Shown: piece by piece, positions 48,461 to 60,781 of the stretch
Layout: each line of letters starts with the position of its first letter
How positions within the stretch are numbered: position 1 is the stretch's first letter
Assembly: GCA_025506515.1 (NCBI GenBank)
Contig: CM046452.1
Span: forward strand, 99,852,311-99,916,310
Direction of reading: 5' to 3'
Length of the DNA: 64,000 bases
Origin: Flaveria trinervia
Taxonomy: Eukaryota; Streptophyta; Magnoliopsida; Asterales; Asteraceae
Program-made: the position numbers and the translations under genes
Notes under the pieces: model-generated
The model's database searches: none
What the model saw: the letters and a program-made list of their open reading frames with translations, nothing else
Told to the model about the DNA's origin: nothing

Positions 48461-51098
48461 TCAAGGAACTGTGTTTCTTAATCCTTTTCGACCGTGAGCA
48501 TGATTTGCATGATCATGATGACGATTGTGTGTCACTGATGAGTCGCCTCTAACTTGATCAACGTCAACCTCATCATCATCGCTTTCGGGCATATTTTGAG
48601 ATCTAGTACTTCTTAACAAAGTCGATAGAGTCGTCATGGCATGAGATTGCTGAGAAATGATACCATCGGTGGACGGATTTTCCGACAAGATGATTTCGTA
48701 TCCGTCACCGTAGGAACTCATGCCGTCCGCCAGAAGCTGCCACACTAAACCGCCACCAACCGTCCCTCCGGTCCTTGCCTCCATGTAAATGTTTCTATAA
48801 ACAGCATTCATGTATGAATCTCTTTTGTTAGTGCTGTAATATTTATCTTTGCAAGATTTTCCAAATTCTGCTATCACTAATGGCTTCTTTAACACAGTTC
48901 TTGAATCTTCGTAATGACTTGACATCCATCTTTGCATAAACGCCATTTGTGTATCTTCTGTTTGTCCAGAAAACCTGTAAATAAGTAGGACGATGTGAAT
49001 TTACGATCTTTCTATTGCATATAGTGCTACTATTTATATTTAACTATTTGTCAATCTGACGTTTGGTTAATTGTAATACACTAATTTATTACTAGAATAA
49101 CGAGAACATACATATTATTATTTTTATAAATGGTTTGATTTTTTAAATACTTTTAGTTTCTAAATACAAATATGTATGATATATTTATAAAAAAAACAAT
49201 TCAAGTATCTGTTAAATTTTACTTATACACATGTTAGTTATGTGTAGTTAATATAATTTACATATTACTTGCACACGTGTATGCTAAATAAATAGACAAA
49301 ACTAGTATTCAGCTCCTTGCGTGTAGCGCAAGACGTAAAATCATGCCAAGTAGCACCGAGGCACATCACCGTCAGTGACGATCAACACTTAAAAAATTTG
49401 TAATAGGAAAATTAAAAATAAGAAAATAAAATCAAACGAAAAATAGAACCACACATGTGAAACGTAATAAATATAAAATAATAAAACGATATAGGACAAA
49501 CGCATTGTGAGTGTGCCGTTATATGAGGGAAAAATAAGCATAAAACGTTAAACAACACAAGCACGCTACAACGTATTAACTCGTAAAATTAGACTAAAAT
49601 GTAATAACGAAATTTATAAATTTATTGTGTTAAAATAAAAAAATAAAGATTAAAAAAAGAAGACAAAAAGTGTGTACAACCCACTAAAACATATAGTAGA
49701 AATCATGATGCATAGTAAATATGATAATAAGTATAGATATTATTTGTATATATTTTTACTAAATTTCAAAATTACTAAAGAATATTGTATTTCAATTATT
49801 TTCATTTATTTAAGAAAATAGACTAAAAAAATGAAAGATTTTGTTCTCGTACGTTGTTATAAAAAAATAGGTTGTGCATAACCTTCCCCACATCAACTAA
49901 TAATATTACCATTGGTCAGGGTATGCATGTATGGTGGTGAAATCGATTTCTTTAACAAGATTATTGCTAATGAAATCAGTTCCAACTTCATAACCCGGGT
50001 TGACTTGTTTTCGTTCGGGCATTGTGTCTCCATAAAACCCTTCAAGTCCAATCTCCAACAAATGATGAGGATCCAATGATTTAACAAAACTAGCCATTTC
50101 TTGAACCCAAGCCTAATGACAAACATAAGTTAAACTTCATATGTTTATAACTTCCTATGTTTATATTAATAATCATGTAACGTTCTAAACCAACTACAAT
50201 CAACACTCACATTAACCATTCGTCCCGAGTAATCTGCTTGGCAGCGGGGCTCGTTTATGAGCTCCCACGCCATGATTGTGGTGTCGTCCTTGTAAGCTAT
50301 TTTGGTGATTGTATTAACTCGTGTAATAACTTTCTACAATCATAATCATATATAAGTATACGCATATATAAGTCACTTGATAATAACATATTTTGGTACA
50401 TATGTATATTTAAAGTAAATAAAATTTAATTTTGTACTTACTTCAACATGGCTCTTGTAATACCCTTTAACTACAGGATTTGTGTAGAAATCATCATCAG
50501 TGCTGACATGAACACCTGCGTTTTTAGCCCACTCAACGTATTGTGGTCTCCCTCCAAAGTCTTTATAATTGTTAACAAAACTTAATATTAACTTAAGACC
50601 GTATTTTCTTGCTTCCGCCACCACGAAATCCAATCCCTATACGTGTATTAGTTATAATCAACAACCAAATCTTTCGTTACTAAAGTGTAAAAACGTTTTT
50701 GATACAACATACACAACAAAATAAACAACGGTTAATACCTGAAACACACGTTCATCATAAACTCCTGGTGAAATCTGTAAAGCTTTATCATGATCAGGAC
50801 CGTCAAAAAAAGCCCATGTGCGACACACAGAAAGACCAGCATCCGCAGCGTCTTGTAGGACTTGAGTCACTTTAGACCTATCGCTCGGATCAGCGGCTAC
50901 ATTCATCATCCAGTATGCATTAAAACCATTGAACAAAAAAGGTGAACCGCTGGAAATGAAGCTAGTTCCTTTGGTTCGAACAAAGGCACCTCCTTTACCC
51001 CGAGCTTCACAAGGACAACCTAAAAATGACATGTATAAAACAAAAACACGAAAAATAACACTCCATGAAAGGCGATTGGATTCGATGTAAGTCGCCAT
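48461..51098 (-). CDS. endo-beta-1,4-mannanase (GH5_7) 2, intact
   Basis: Five exons on the reverse strand: 50739-51098, 50442-50636, 50211-50333, 49910-50112, 48461-48974; frame holds, 464 residues. Signal peptide 1 to about 32 predicts secretion. Catalytic landmarks: GSPFLFNGFNAYWMMN, VCRTWAFFDG, WELINEPRC (acid/base about Glu213), IHAYPDQW, PLVIAEFGKSC (nucleophile about Glu330), GGLVWQLLADGM. An acidic then His-rich tail ends the protein. The ATG at 51098 is preferred over an in-frame ATG at 51122 because it matches the paralogue and because the TATA box is only 20 bases upstream of 51122. The 935-nt intron 48975-49909, splitting the Trp codon of PDQW, is absent from mannanase 1 and contains a Helitron. 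Predicted role: hydrolysis of wall mannans and glucomannans. Confidence 0.95.
49302..49737 (-). mobile_element. Helitron inside mannanase 2 intron 4
   Basis: 436 bp. On the reverse strand it starts A|TCTATACTTATTATC at 49737 and ends with a perfect 6-bp hairpin (CTTGCG/CGCAAG, 5-base loop), 10 bases, then CTAG|T at 49302. This matches Helitron termini and the A/T insertion preference. No coding capacity. It lies in the same orientation as the gene and away from both splice sites. Confidence 0.82.
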
Positions 51099-51100
51099 CG

Positions 51101-51430
51101 TTGGTGGAAGATTTGATTGCATAAATGATTGGAAACGTTGGTATTTATAACCGTTTTAGTTTAGTTAGTTTGCTAAAAATAGAAGTGAAAAAGATATTGG
51201 AAGAAATAGAAGAATGCGGGAATTGGGGCTTATTTTCGTGTGCTGAAGTTCGCAATTACGTTGTTGCAATAAAAAATACTCATGGGAGAAGCAAATAACC
51301 AACATTGGCGTATGGGTCGTTAGAGTTTTGTTTTCTGTAACGTAATTTAGATACGTATTATATTGCTTGTTTCGAGAAGACCAGACACTAGTACGTGCTT
51401 TTGATGTGGACTTAACGATTGCGGTTTCAT
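51101..51430 (-). promoter_or_regulatory. upstream region of mannanase 2 (P2)
   Basis: TATAAATA on the reverse strand at 51142-51149, 44 bases from the ATG. Shared blocks with P1, P3 and P4 include 'agtttgctaaaaatagaagtg', 'gatattggaagaa', 'gagaagcaaataaccaacattgg', 'gtcgttagagttttg' and the distal 'cgtgcttttgatgtggacttaacgattgcg'. Confidence 0.7.
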
Positions 51431-51743
51431 AACTTATTCCACTATTGTCACTTTTTTCGCTTTTTACCGTTTCTTTATTTTATGGTAACCGTCACTAAGG
51501 TTTTATACTTTTTTGTTTGTTACAAATACATCGTGTAATTTGATATCCGTTTTCATGGGAGTTTAATTATACACATATTCGTTTTGGATTTCCATTATCC
51601 TTGTAACTTCAATAATTATTTGGTGTTATTTTTCAGTTACCCATAAGTGTTTTTTATTGTTATATCAGGAGGGTTGGATTTAATACTAACAAAATCATTG
51701 AACAAATATGCATAAATTTCTACATCCGAGCGACAAAAAAGGA
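51431..51743. other. intergenic
   Basis: AT-rich; nothing recognised. Confidence 0.5.
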
Positions 51744-52130
51744 TAAGCTCCGTCCATGGGTAATAACCTTTTACATGTTGTTGGTAATGTGTCGGTGTTT
51801 CTTCCATTGGTAATTAATTTTATGTGCCGTGTGTTTTGGGGGGGGGGGGGGCTAATTGCTCCACCTATGGGCATTACTGCCCTTGGTAATATGTCGGTAC
51901 TTCTTCCATCGGTAATTAACCGTATGTGTTATGTCAGAAAATGTATTACCCATGTTTGTTTATCCGGTGGAGTATCACGGGCTTATAATAAGCTCCACCC
52001 ATGGGGTAGTGCCCTTGTATTCATTGTTGGTAATATGTTGGTACTTCTTCCATCGGAAATTAATTAACCGTATGTATAATGTCAGGAAATGTTTTACCCA
52101 TGTTTGTTTATCCGGTGGAGTATCATCAAC
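51744..52130 (+). repeat. imperfect tandem repeat, about 145-bp unit
   Basis: Three diverged units share 'aagctcc.cccatggg', 'ttggtaatatgtcggtacttcttccatcgg' and 'tacccatgtttgtttatccggtggag'. Copies two and three are about 145 bases apart; copy one is shorter and ends in a 14-base poly-G run (51838-51851). Confidence 0.75.
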
Positions 52131-52309
52131 AGATTTTTATTAGTAATCATTATTATCAACGGAGGTGTCTATTACTGCTACCATTGTTTTCATGTAGTGT
52201 ATCAATTGCTAACTACAGTAAAACATTTATTTGCAAACATCAAACATTCTTTGTTTGATCCCCTAAAGATGATTTGTGAATGGCAAACAAATTTTTAGGT
52301 TTAAAAGAT

Positions 52310-52498
52310 TTTCGTGGCTACTCTAGTTTAGCAACATAAATCTTTTTGAAACGGATTCTAGTTACAGGAATGGTAGCTAATCGACAAGTTTATGACCAAT
52401 TAGTTTTGGTCACTAATTTGCGACAATATTGAATCCGTTCTAATTGGTAGCTAATCTTATGACGGTTATTTTATCATAAACCATTTGGAGAAACTACG
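52310..52498. repeat. CACTA-like subterminal debris
   Basis: Contains 'ggtagctaatcgac', 'ggtcactaatttgcgacaat' and 'ggtagctaatcttatgacgg', motif clusters like those at 39480-39620, directly left of the intact CACTA element. Probably a relic of another element. Confidence 0.35.
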
Positions 52499-52501
52499 AA
52501 A

Positions 52502-54041
52502 CACTAGTAAAAAAAGTAGGGACCTTATTTTTTGAAGGGGCGGGTGTTCAAAAAATCCACCCCTTAAAGCCTTTTAAAAATTTAAATGATAACAAATAGG
52601 GTGAAACCGTCCCTTAGATTTAGGGGCGTGTATCAAGACCGCTCTTTAAGCCACCTTAAGGGTCCTATTAGAAAAATATTAAACACCTTTAGGGGCGGTT
52701 ATTTCAACCCCCTTTTATACTTCTTTTAGGGGTGGTTCTAAATCACCCTTTAATATTTAATATATACTTTAAAGGGCGGGTATTATAACAGCTTTTTCTG
52801 TGATGCTAAATATTTAATATATACTTCCTTTATACCACCTTATAATACCATAAAATCGCCTCTTATACACGATAAAACCACCCCTTATGTGCATGGCTTG
52901 CCCCTTTTGATAAAACCGTCCCTTATGAGTCCATGTCCGCCTTTTTTGATCAGCCCGCCCCTTTTGATCAGCTCGCCCCTTTTGATAAAACCGCTCCTTA
53001 TGAGTCCATGTCCACCCCTTTTGATCAGCCCGCCCCTTATAAGCCCATGTCCATCCCTTTTGATCAGCCCGCTCTTTAGGTCACTTATAACATGATTTTT
53101 TTGTTTTCCCTCCTAAAACTCCAAAAGTGTCTTCTCTAAATCCTCACCTCATGTCGGCTTCGCCGCCACCACCGCCTCCTCCTCCTCCTGCGAAGCCCCC
53201 AGCACCGCCCCTTCTCCCTTGCCGTGTCCACCTCCTCCTCCTCCTTCGGCGCAGCCTTCACCATTGCCCCTCATTCCCCGCCTCCTCCTCCTTCCTCCTC
53301 CTTTGGCGCAACCCCCACCACCACCCCTTCTCCCCCTCCGTCTCCCCTCCACCCTCCTCCTTCGGTGCCGCTCCTACCCCCACCCCTTATCAAGCATATG
53401 ATTGACTTTTTCAAATTATGTTTCGCATGATTTCTCCATCCGTGTAAGTTTTTGTATATTTTATTAAACATAATAGTAGATTATATACTTATAATTTTTT
53501 ATCTACTTGTTTTTAGTTATGAAATACACGAGGGATTATTGCCACAAAAGAATTTGATGGTTTAGTTTTACAAACGTCAGAAGTGATCGACAAACGTTTT
53601 AGTTAAAAGGGTGATTTATATATGTTGACTTTATGATATTATCTTGGGAATTTTTGGTGTATATATGTGTTTTTTGTCTAGATGACGTATATTGAATTGA
53701 TTTTGAACGTTTGATCACAATGTATGATACTTTAATATATGAAACATTTGATACATAATTTTATAATTTTTGGTTAATTGAGCAGTTTGTATAGGAAAAT
53801 ATTTTTGAATACTACACAATAACTTTTTTCTCATCATTTGAACATAAGGGGGGATTTCAAAAAACGCCCCTTATTATGTACATAAAAAGACTTCAAAAAC
53901 CATCCCTTATTGTACGCGGTTCAAAAACCGCCCCTTATGAAAATATGTTATAATGTGAGCAGTCATATGGCTATGGGGAGGGCTAAAAGCCGCCCCTTAC
54001 GGCTAAAATACCCACCCGTTTTATCTCTTTTTGTACTAGTG
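52502..54041 (+). mobile_element. non-autonomous CACTA element
   Basis: 1540 bp with ends CACTAGTAAAAAAAG and, on the reverse strand, CACTAGTACAAAAAG, flanked by a 3-bp duplication aaa (52499-52501, 54042-54044). Both subterminal regions carry many copies of a short motif close to AAACCGCCCCTTAT, in both orientations, typical of transposase-binding arrays. Between about 52910 and 53080 the motif 'gcccgccccttttgatca' repeats in a row. The interior at 53150-53390 is a C-rich low-complexity block that would translate to Pro-rich strings. No transposase reading frame is present. Confidence 0.9.
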
Positions 54042-54044
54042 AAA

Positions 54045-57000
54045 GGAAGTTTGTTAGATGATTGGTTGAAAAAAGAAACAGGATTTGAGGAGACTTGTTT
54101 TTTCTTTTTATTTCTAAAATAGAAAATGGAGATATGCTTACATGTGTGGAGTTTTAAAAATGAAATGTAAATAAAATAGGTGATGTATAATAACTGAATT
54201 TGCATGTTAGGGTGCTTTTCGTCTTTTCACTCGTTGGACGCACAACAATTTCTCTTAAGTGGATGCAAAGGTGATACAATGTTTTTATGGGGCAATAGAT
54301 GCTCATAATTTGGTGAATGATGATTATAAAACTTAGAATACTAAATTTAAGGTGAAGTATATTATTATACTAATATCTGGTCACCACAAGACACAACAAC
54401 AATTACATATATTTTCACTTTATAATAACAAATGTTTATGACTTTGATTTATTTTCATTAAAACAATGCATAATTTGATTATTTAATCCTTAATTTTTAT
54501 TTTAAAACTTCATATCTGCACATAAATTATTTCACCACATTAACGTATTTTTGGGATTTTTATTCTACTTCTTTTCTCTCATCCAACTTTCTTTCTTAGT
54601 ATAACATAAGATTTAAAATGTAACAATGTTTTATAATGCAAGTTGGTTATGTCAATACATAGATTTTCAAGTCCTTGATCAGAATTTAAGTATAGACTCT
54701 AGGAAAGACTCCTATTTGATCTCATTTTTGTATTATATAGCACGCCAACCCAGTTCTTCCTTCTAAATCCTTATTCTCTGACATATGATATTCGTGCGCT
54801 TGTTAGTTAAATTATAAACTTTAGTAAAGGCTTTTATCTGATGTATTGTTATGAATTGAAATCACTACAAGATATGTGATTTTTAATTGTTAATTCCACA
54901 TCAGTTGTATATACAACAATATAACAAATATGATGTTTGTATAACATATGAGCTCTCTTATCCACAAGATATGTTTTTTTGAGATGATATCTATTGTTTA
55001 GTTCGTAACAACCATTGTTTACCCATACAACTAATAGAGACAAGTGTTATCTCTGTGATGGCTTGGCTTCATAATATTCACACCTAATCCTTAAAATTGA
55101 CCTCTTTAAGTCAAAGTATTTTAACATGTTTTGATGTCCCAAAAACACGTACTGTGCAATCCTTCAATTTCCTTCTCAAGTTCCATCACATTTTCAACTT
55201 CATTTAAGTAGCGTTAGTTTCATGCAATTTTAGGAGCATGATCTTGGTTTTGTGAACCTATTTAGGTACAGGTTACAACAAAGATTTTATACACTATTAC
55301 GCTTAAAATATATAAATTTAGCGAATTGGTTTCCTTCAAAAATAAGAAAAAAAAGTGTTGTTGAAGGGTGCAAGAATTCATTCGTTTCCATGCTTTCAAT
55401 ATTCTTAATTTATGGTGTTAATTTATTTGACCACAATTAGATGGTTAACTCATTATTGGCTTTAGAGTATATAATTTCCTCTGATTTAACCACAACTAGA
55501 GGCAACATCGCTCGACATCAAACGCCAATATATTATTAAAATAATGGTTATCTTCGAGATATATTTAATCTACTATACAGTAATATTAAAACGATATATG
55601 TTATAGCCTCAAGGCCGGTTTTATAGTGTAAGTTGTGACGCATTGAATTTGGAGCCCTAAAAAATAAGAGCTCCCATTTATAAAAAAAATTAGTGTGTTT
55701 TGGTATTATATGGCTCAATGAAATTTCGAAACGGGAATAACATATGATAGTTGAGTCCCAATGATAATTTTGATGATTTATTAGGTTACAGAAGAAAAAC
55801 AATTACACAATTCACAAAGCAAACAGTCATTGCTAAGTTCCTTCTTCTCCGATTGATTTGATCAACTTCATCTAGCTTTTTTTATTTAAAGAAATTAACT
55901 ATCAAGGACTTAAGTTAGTATAAGGCGCGCTTAAGGCGTGAGGCTCTAGAGGCGATCAAGAAAACGCCTCAGGGCTTTGAGGCGCCTCGGGGCTTTGAGG
56001 CAGCGCCTCATGCACATCCAGGTCAAATTTGCTCAACATTGGTCAAGATTGGGGTCCGTTTTAGGATGATAAGTAGAAATAACCAAAAGGGTGATGAGAT
56101 TATGAATTATTACATGGTAAAAAAAAGCCAATATGTAAAAAAGCCAATATGTAAAAATGCTTAGACAAATTTAACTTTTGGCTGTATGTATAGCTTATTT
56201 TGTTGCACATAGAACAACTCCTCGCATACGTGAGGCTCTCGTCTCATGCCTCACACATAGCGCCTCGTCTTTTCAGACTTAAACGCCTCGGAGCCCCTAA
56301 CGCTTTTTAAAACCAAGATACCAAATTTTCTTTGATTTATTGCTTTTGTTCAAAAAAATTTGATTAGGTTGTTTTTGTTTAGATTATGCTTTTTAAAAAA
56401 ACTTTATTTTTTTAGTTTGATTGTTACCTCAAAAAATGCTCAAAAAATGTTGAGGCGGTCTTGTATAGCCTATAGACATAATACATGATTTTAAAGTTGC
56501 GCATTAACTTTTATTCGTTGTATTAGTACGTATTTTACAAATACCAAATCAAGCCTGTGTTAAATACTTAAATGACACTATTTAGTCAATTAGTGCATAT
56601 CATATAGATTTAGTTGCCCATTGTACACCACGTGTACCTATAGCAGATGTTTAAAGACTCGTAGATTTAATACACTTATACACGATTGCGTGAAGGAAAA
56701 GAAACAGGGACGATGATGATATGGGTAGAGATGGAGACTCAATAATATTTATATAGATACCCACTACTATATATATTATGTGATTAACGATTGTTGACCA
56801 AATCAAATCACAATTACGCCACCCATGTGTTGATTAAGATACATAATTTACTCTTAGTTACAACCCTTGGGTTTGCTCGTATTACAATATTTGAACAGTT
56901 ATTTTCAAATAAGACAGGCCACCCCTTGATTGGTCAACACGTTCTCATGATTGCTCATTTGGTTGAAAGTCAAGAAGCCAATATCATTGTCTAGACTACC

Positions 57001-57860
57001 ATACCTTTTTTTCCTTAGTAAATGATATTATGGTACATAAGTAAGAAAACTTTGGTATAATACTGAAGTTAATAAATTTGCTACAATTCGGTTAAAATTA
57101 TTAACGTAATATTACTAGGTAACAGACTCCTAGGTTCACCCCTAGCTTAATTGTTGTTAATCGTCTAAATTCTTGTTGATAGTCCAAGTTATTTACTTCT
57201 AATCAAAGTTGTTGTTGATAGCAATGAGTTAATAATATTAATCATAATTACTACCAACAACATATTTGTTGTTGATCATAGTTGCCACCTATAAGCCGGT
57301 TTCTAGCTTTCTATTGATAAGGAGTTTTTACTAGATGTTCGGCTACATCCGACAAAACCAAACTACTAGACATAAGCAGAAGTGACTCCCGAAGGCTTTA
57401 ATTAACAAGGTAAACGAATTGTCTTTAGCCGTGGTGCACCTAGGGCTCAATCCTTGGACCTCGCTTGGCCAGACCTCGAACAACCCCATCACTTCACATC
57501 TCTTATCTTTAAGTTTATTGATATTAAATATAATTTCTTTTATTCTCAAGTAAATCCACCTAATTTTAATAGGTATATACACACACACACGATTCATATA
57601 TAGAAACATGAGTTGGTATAAATGCAAAACACTTGAAATTTCTATTAGTTAAAACCGGAAGTACAATTGATCTTTGGTGTATTTCATGTGTATAAAGTAT
57701 AATGTGGGCAAAATACAAAGGGGGAGAGTGAAACATATTAAACTAATTGGATAAGCAATAGAATAGAAGTATACCAAGTAACATTTTTATATATACTTTT
57801 CAGTTCAGAAGGTTCTCCAAAGCTTCTCCTTCCGTCAACTTCAAAAAGTCAAAACTCTAC
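54045..57860. other. intergenic, AT-rich
   Basis: No gene recognised. Holds a GC-rich inverted-repeat block (listed separately) and a stretch at 54130-54240 related to 40880-41010. The last 150 bases are the promoter of the ZCF37-like gene. Confidence 0.5.
55915..56325. mobile_element. GC-rich GGCGCC-type inverted repeat, MITE candidate
   Basis: The left part is full of 'aggcgcgcttaaggcg', 'gcctcagggctttgaggc' motifs; the right part has the complement series 'tagcgcctcgtc', 'aaacgcctcggagc' and ends 'cgctttttaaaacc'. This matches a common plant repeat with gcgcctc/gaggcgc arms. Ends and target duplication are not clear. Confidence 0.45.
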
Positions 57861-58033
57861 CATTGACTTATTCAATACTTGGATTTAATCTTCAAGACAA
57901 CCATTTATATACTTTACAATTCCTTCAAAACCACTTTAATTCTCATATTTGTTATAATAAAACACACATTTCACACACATTAAAAGCTCTCAAAACACAC
58001 ACACACACATACAGTTTACAAGAACAACAAATC

Positions 58034-58711
58034 ATGTCCTTCATTTGTGGCTCTTTGCGTAGCCAAGAAGAAGATGATTATGATGTACTTTGGCCATTTC
58101 CCTCCACATCTCCAAGAAAACCAACCCGAAAACGACAGATTTTCGGTAGCCGAAGGGATAAACACTCCACAAACCCGTATTCAGACCGCGGTCTCGACAA
58201 GTTTGAGGCGCTTTTGGCTGATCTTGACCAGAAAAGACAGAAGATTTTGACACAAAAAGGGGCTGAAGATGTCTCCATGGTTAAGTTCATTTACAAAGGC
58301 CACAATGAAGTTGAACCCGTCGTAATCAAGCTACGAGATCAACGAAAACATGGCAACATGAGCCCGCGGTTAAGTACTCAAGAACCCGATCATCAAGACA
58401 ATGTTGCCTTTAACAAACCCGAAGAAGAAAACACAAAACCATTGGTTCATGAGGCTGATAAAAAGATCAAGTTGGATCAATGTAAACGAAAGTTTGCTCA
58501 ATGGTGGAAGCCTTCATATTATCTACCTTTGTTTGTGATCTTGATCATGGTGTTGTTGATGTTTTCGGGACGATCATTCGCGATATTATGCATTTCTATA
58601 TCTTGGTATTTGGTTCCGATCGTTAACGAGATCTTACGTGAGTCAAAGCATCCGAATAACATCAAGAAGAAAGATCGAGTACGTGAAAAGATCAAGAGGA
58701 CTCATGATTAA
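58034..58711 (+). CDS. ZCF37-like membrane-anchored protein of unknown function
   Basis: A single 678-nt frame, 225 residues, from the ATG of MSFICGSLRSQEEDDYD. The frame stays open upstream but without an ATG, and that stretch looks like leader (a CA repeat at 57995-58012). The conserved core is NPYSDRGLDKFEALLADLDQ followed by KRQKI and a block ending DVSMVKFIYK...VVIKL, as in Arabidopsis ZCF37 by memory. Near the C-terminus are two closely spaced hydrophobic segments (about 162-180 and 185-200), then a basic tail rich in Lys and Arg. The molecular function of the family is not known to me. Localisation in a membrane is inferred from the hydrophobic segments. Confidence 0.85.
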   Translation: MSFICGSLRSQEEDDYDVLWPFPSTSPRKPTRKRQIFGSRRDKHSTNPYSDRGLDKFEALLADLDQKRQKILTQKGAEDVSMVKFIYKGHNEVEPVVIKLRDQRKHGNMSPRLSTQEPDHQDNVAFNKPEEENTKPLVHEADKKIKLDQCKRKFAQWWKPSYYLPLFVILIMVLLMFSGRSFAILCISISWYLVPIVNEILRESKHPNNIKKKDRVREKIKRTHD

Positions 58712-59179
58712 GCAATAAACACCATAACACAACAGAAGCTTCTGATATATGAAGTAATTAAAGAGCTTCGATTGGTAAATGGTGATTCTTTGATCTTGAT
58801 GACGACCCAAACAACTTATTTTTTCGGTTTGTTTAAGGGGTTTGTATATTGTTTCATTGTATTTGATTCTTAATTTGGACGATGTTCGTTGTGTAGATTT
58901 TTTTTGTGTTTTTTTATTTGTTTGTAGCGTTAAGCATGTCGAGTTGGACTGAAAGTTCGATCGCTTGTTTTGACAGATTCGTAATTGTAAAGTGACGAGG
59001 TTTGTTAGAATAAAAGACTTCTTGTCGTTTAATGATTTATATATTAGTTTTTGAAGGTGTCAGCTATAGCTAATAATTAGATAATTCTAACAGGCGGTTA
59101 TCCAAAATTCTATTCTAATATGGTAAGTCAATCGGAATACATTACATACATATAACTATAAGATTGTTATATAAGAGTA
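58712..59179. other. 3' flank of ZCF37-like gene
   Basis: T-rich 3' untranslated region and spacer; nothing else recognised. Confidence 0.5.
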
Positions 59180-60781
59180 ATAGCTTAACGAACCGTGTTT
59201 ACACGGGTTGAAAAATTAAAAGTTTCATAAAATACATTTAAAATATAATAGTAATGAAGATATAAGTCTGTAATGTATAAGAATATGAGAATTAAAATTT
59301 ATGTACATAATAAAATTACATTAAAAATTTTAATAAAAAACATAAAATTTTATAAATCTCTAAAAACCTCTTTGTATAAGATATTTGACTTTGTACTTGA
59401 AAGTTCACCATTACCATCCAATATAATCAGCTTTAATTCATCTCATATTGTAACCTTTGACAATTTGATATATAGTTGTTCGTGTGTAAAAATAGGTTGT
59501 TTTAATAACTAAATAACTCTCGATAATAATTGATCCTCACTTATGTTTATTAGTAATCGCAAAACACACATATAATGATAACTTAAATTATATCCTTTTG
59601 CTAGGAGGTATCAAAGAAATTCTATTGATAAAAGTACATTCGCCAATATTATTATGAGATATAATCTCTATTTCCAAGATATACGCGTAGATAATTTATA
59701 AAAAAAATAAAAGATACATGATTCAGTTAGTAGCTTATGAAACCTAAAAAACCACCATTTTAAAATGTTTCCTTGCATTTTTTATTTTTGAAATAAAAGC
59801 AAAACCAAAATAATAGTACCATTTAATAATATGACCGCTTGACTTTAAATATTTAACAAATATTGAACAACGTATATAAATTGTAAATACAAGCGTGATA
59901 ATTAAGTCGTTTGTTTACTTTGATAACATGCACATTCGTTAAAACTCAATATAAAAAACTACGAATTGGTTTAAAATATATACATGCATATTAATTTTGT
60001 AAATTATTAAAATAAATATATAGAAATATTAAAATATGAAAGGTCATTATTTTTGGTATAGATCACTGTTTGTTTAAATATATTAATGACAGGTTATAAT
60101 ATTTTAAATTATTACATATTTTAAAAATAGATCTTCAATCAAAGTATACATAAATTATCAGTTTTAAATAATTGACTTAATTCTTGATTCTAATAAACTC
60201 TTTCTTGTTTTTTTGAAACTGTATTGCTAAGAAGACAACATATGATAATTTTTTACCAAGAATGTGTCATGTGATAAATTTGTACTTACAATTTAGCCAC
60301 ATTAACAACATGATAAGAAATGATAAAATATGACAAGAAACGATATTCAATAAAAATTTTAAAAATCTGACCTGTATCAAATCAGTGTCTAATGTAGAAA
60401 AAGAATGTAATAAGATATGAAGAATAACATAAACTTTTTACCAGGTTGTACACCATAATAATATATTCTCAAAACAAAAGCGATAGTGTGAAACAAAGAA
60501 GTCAATTGTAAATCTATTTTAATGAGAATATAAATCTTTATATATCTAAGAAAGTTGTATAAAATTTGACAATAATGTACAACAATTATTTAGGAAAATT
60601 ATGTAAATAATATAATATTTTTTAGTTATTTTTAGCAACAACTTAAAATTCAAATTTTAAATTTAAATTTGATAAAAAAATAATATTTTAAGATAATGTA
60701 TATTTTAGTTTATTTGATAATTAATTGCCATGATTCTTAATTTTTAGAGAATAATATTTTCGGATGAGATTGAAGAAATTG
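59180..60781 (-). mobile_element. decayed Helitron-related sequence
   Basis: At 59180-59210 the hairpin CCGTGT/ACACGG and surrounding bases match the 3' ends at 28782 and 62019, but the terminal CTAG has become ATAG. The rest is AT-rich. A block at 60210-60280 ('attgctaagaagacaacatatg...aagaatgtgtcatgtgataa') is repeated in diverged form at 61910-61965. The right limit is only where the solo LTR begins. Confidence 0.4.

Noticed and set aside
53127..53405. Proline-rich reading frames resembling extensins
   Set aside because: No signal peptide or SPPPP spacing; C-rich repeat within a CACTA element.
57343..57627. Reverse-strand reading frame with GC-rich centre
   Set aside because: Considered as a tRNA or SINE relic because of 'gggctcaatcc', but no A-box or cloverleaf could be drawn and no protein family recognised.
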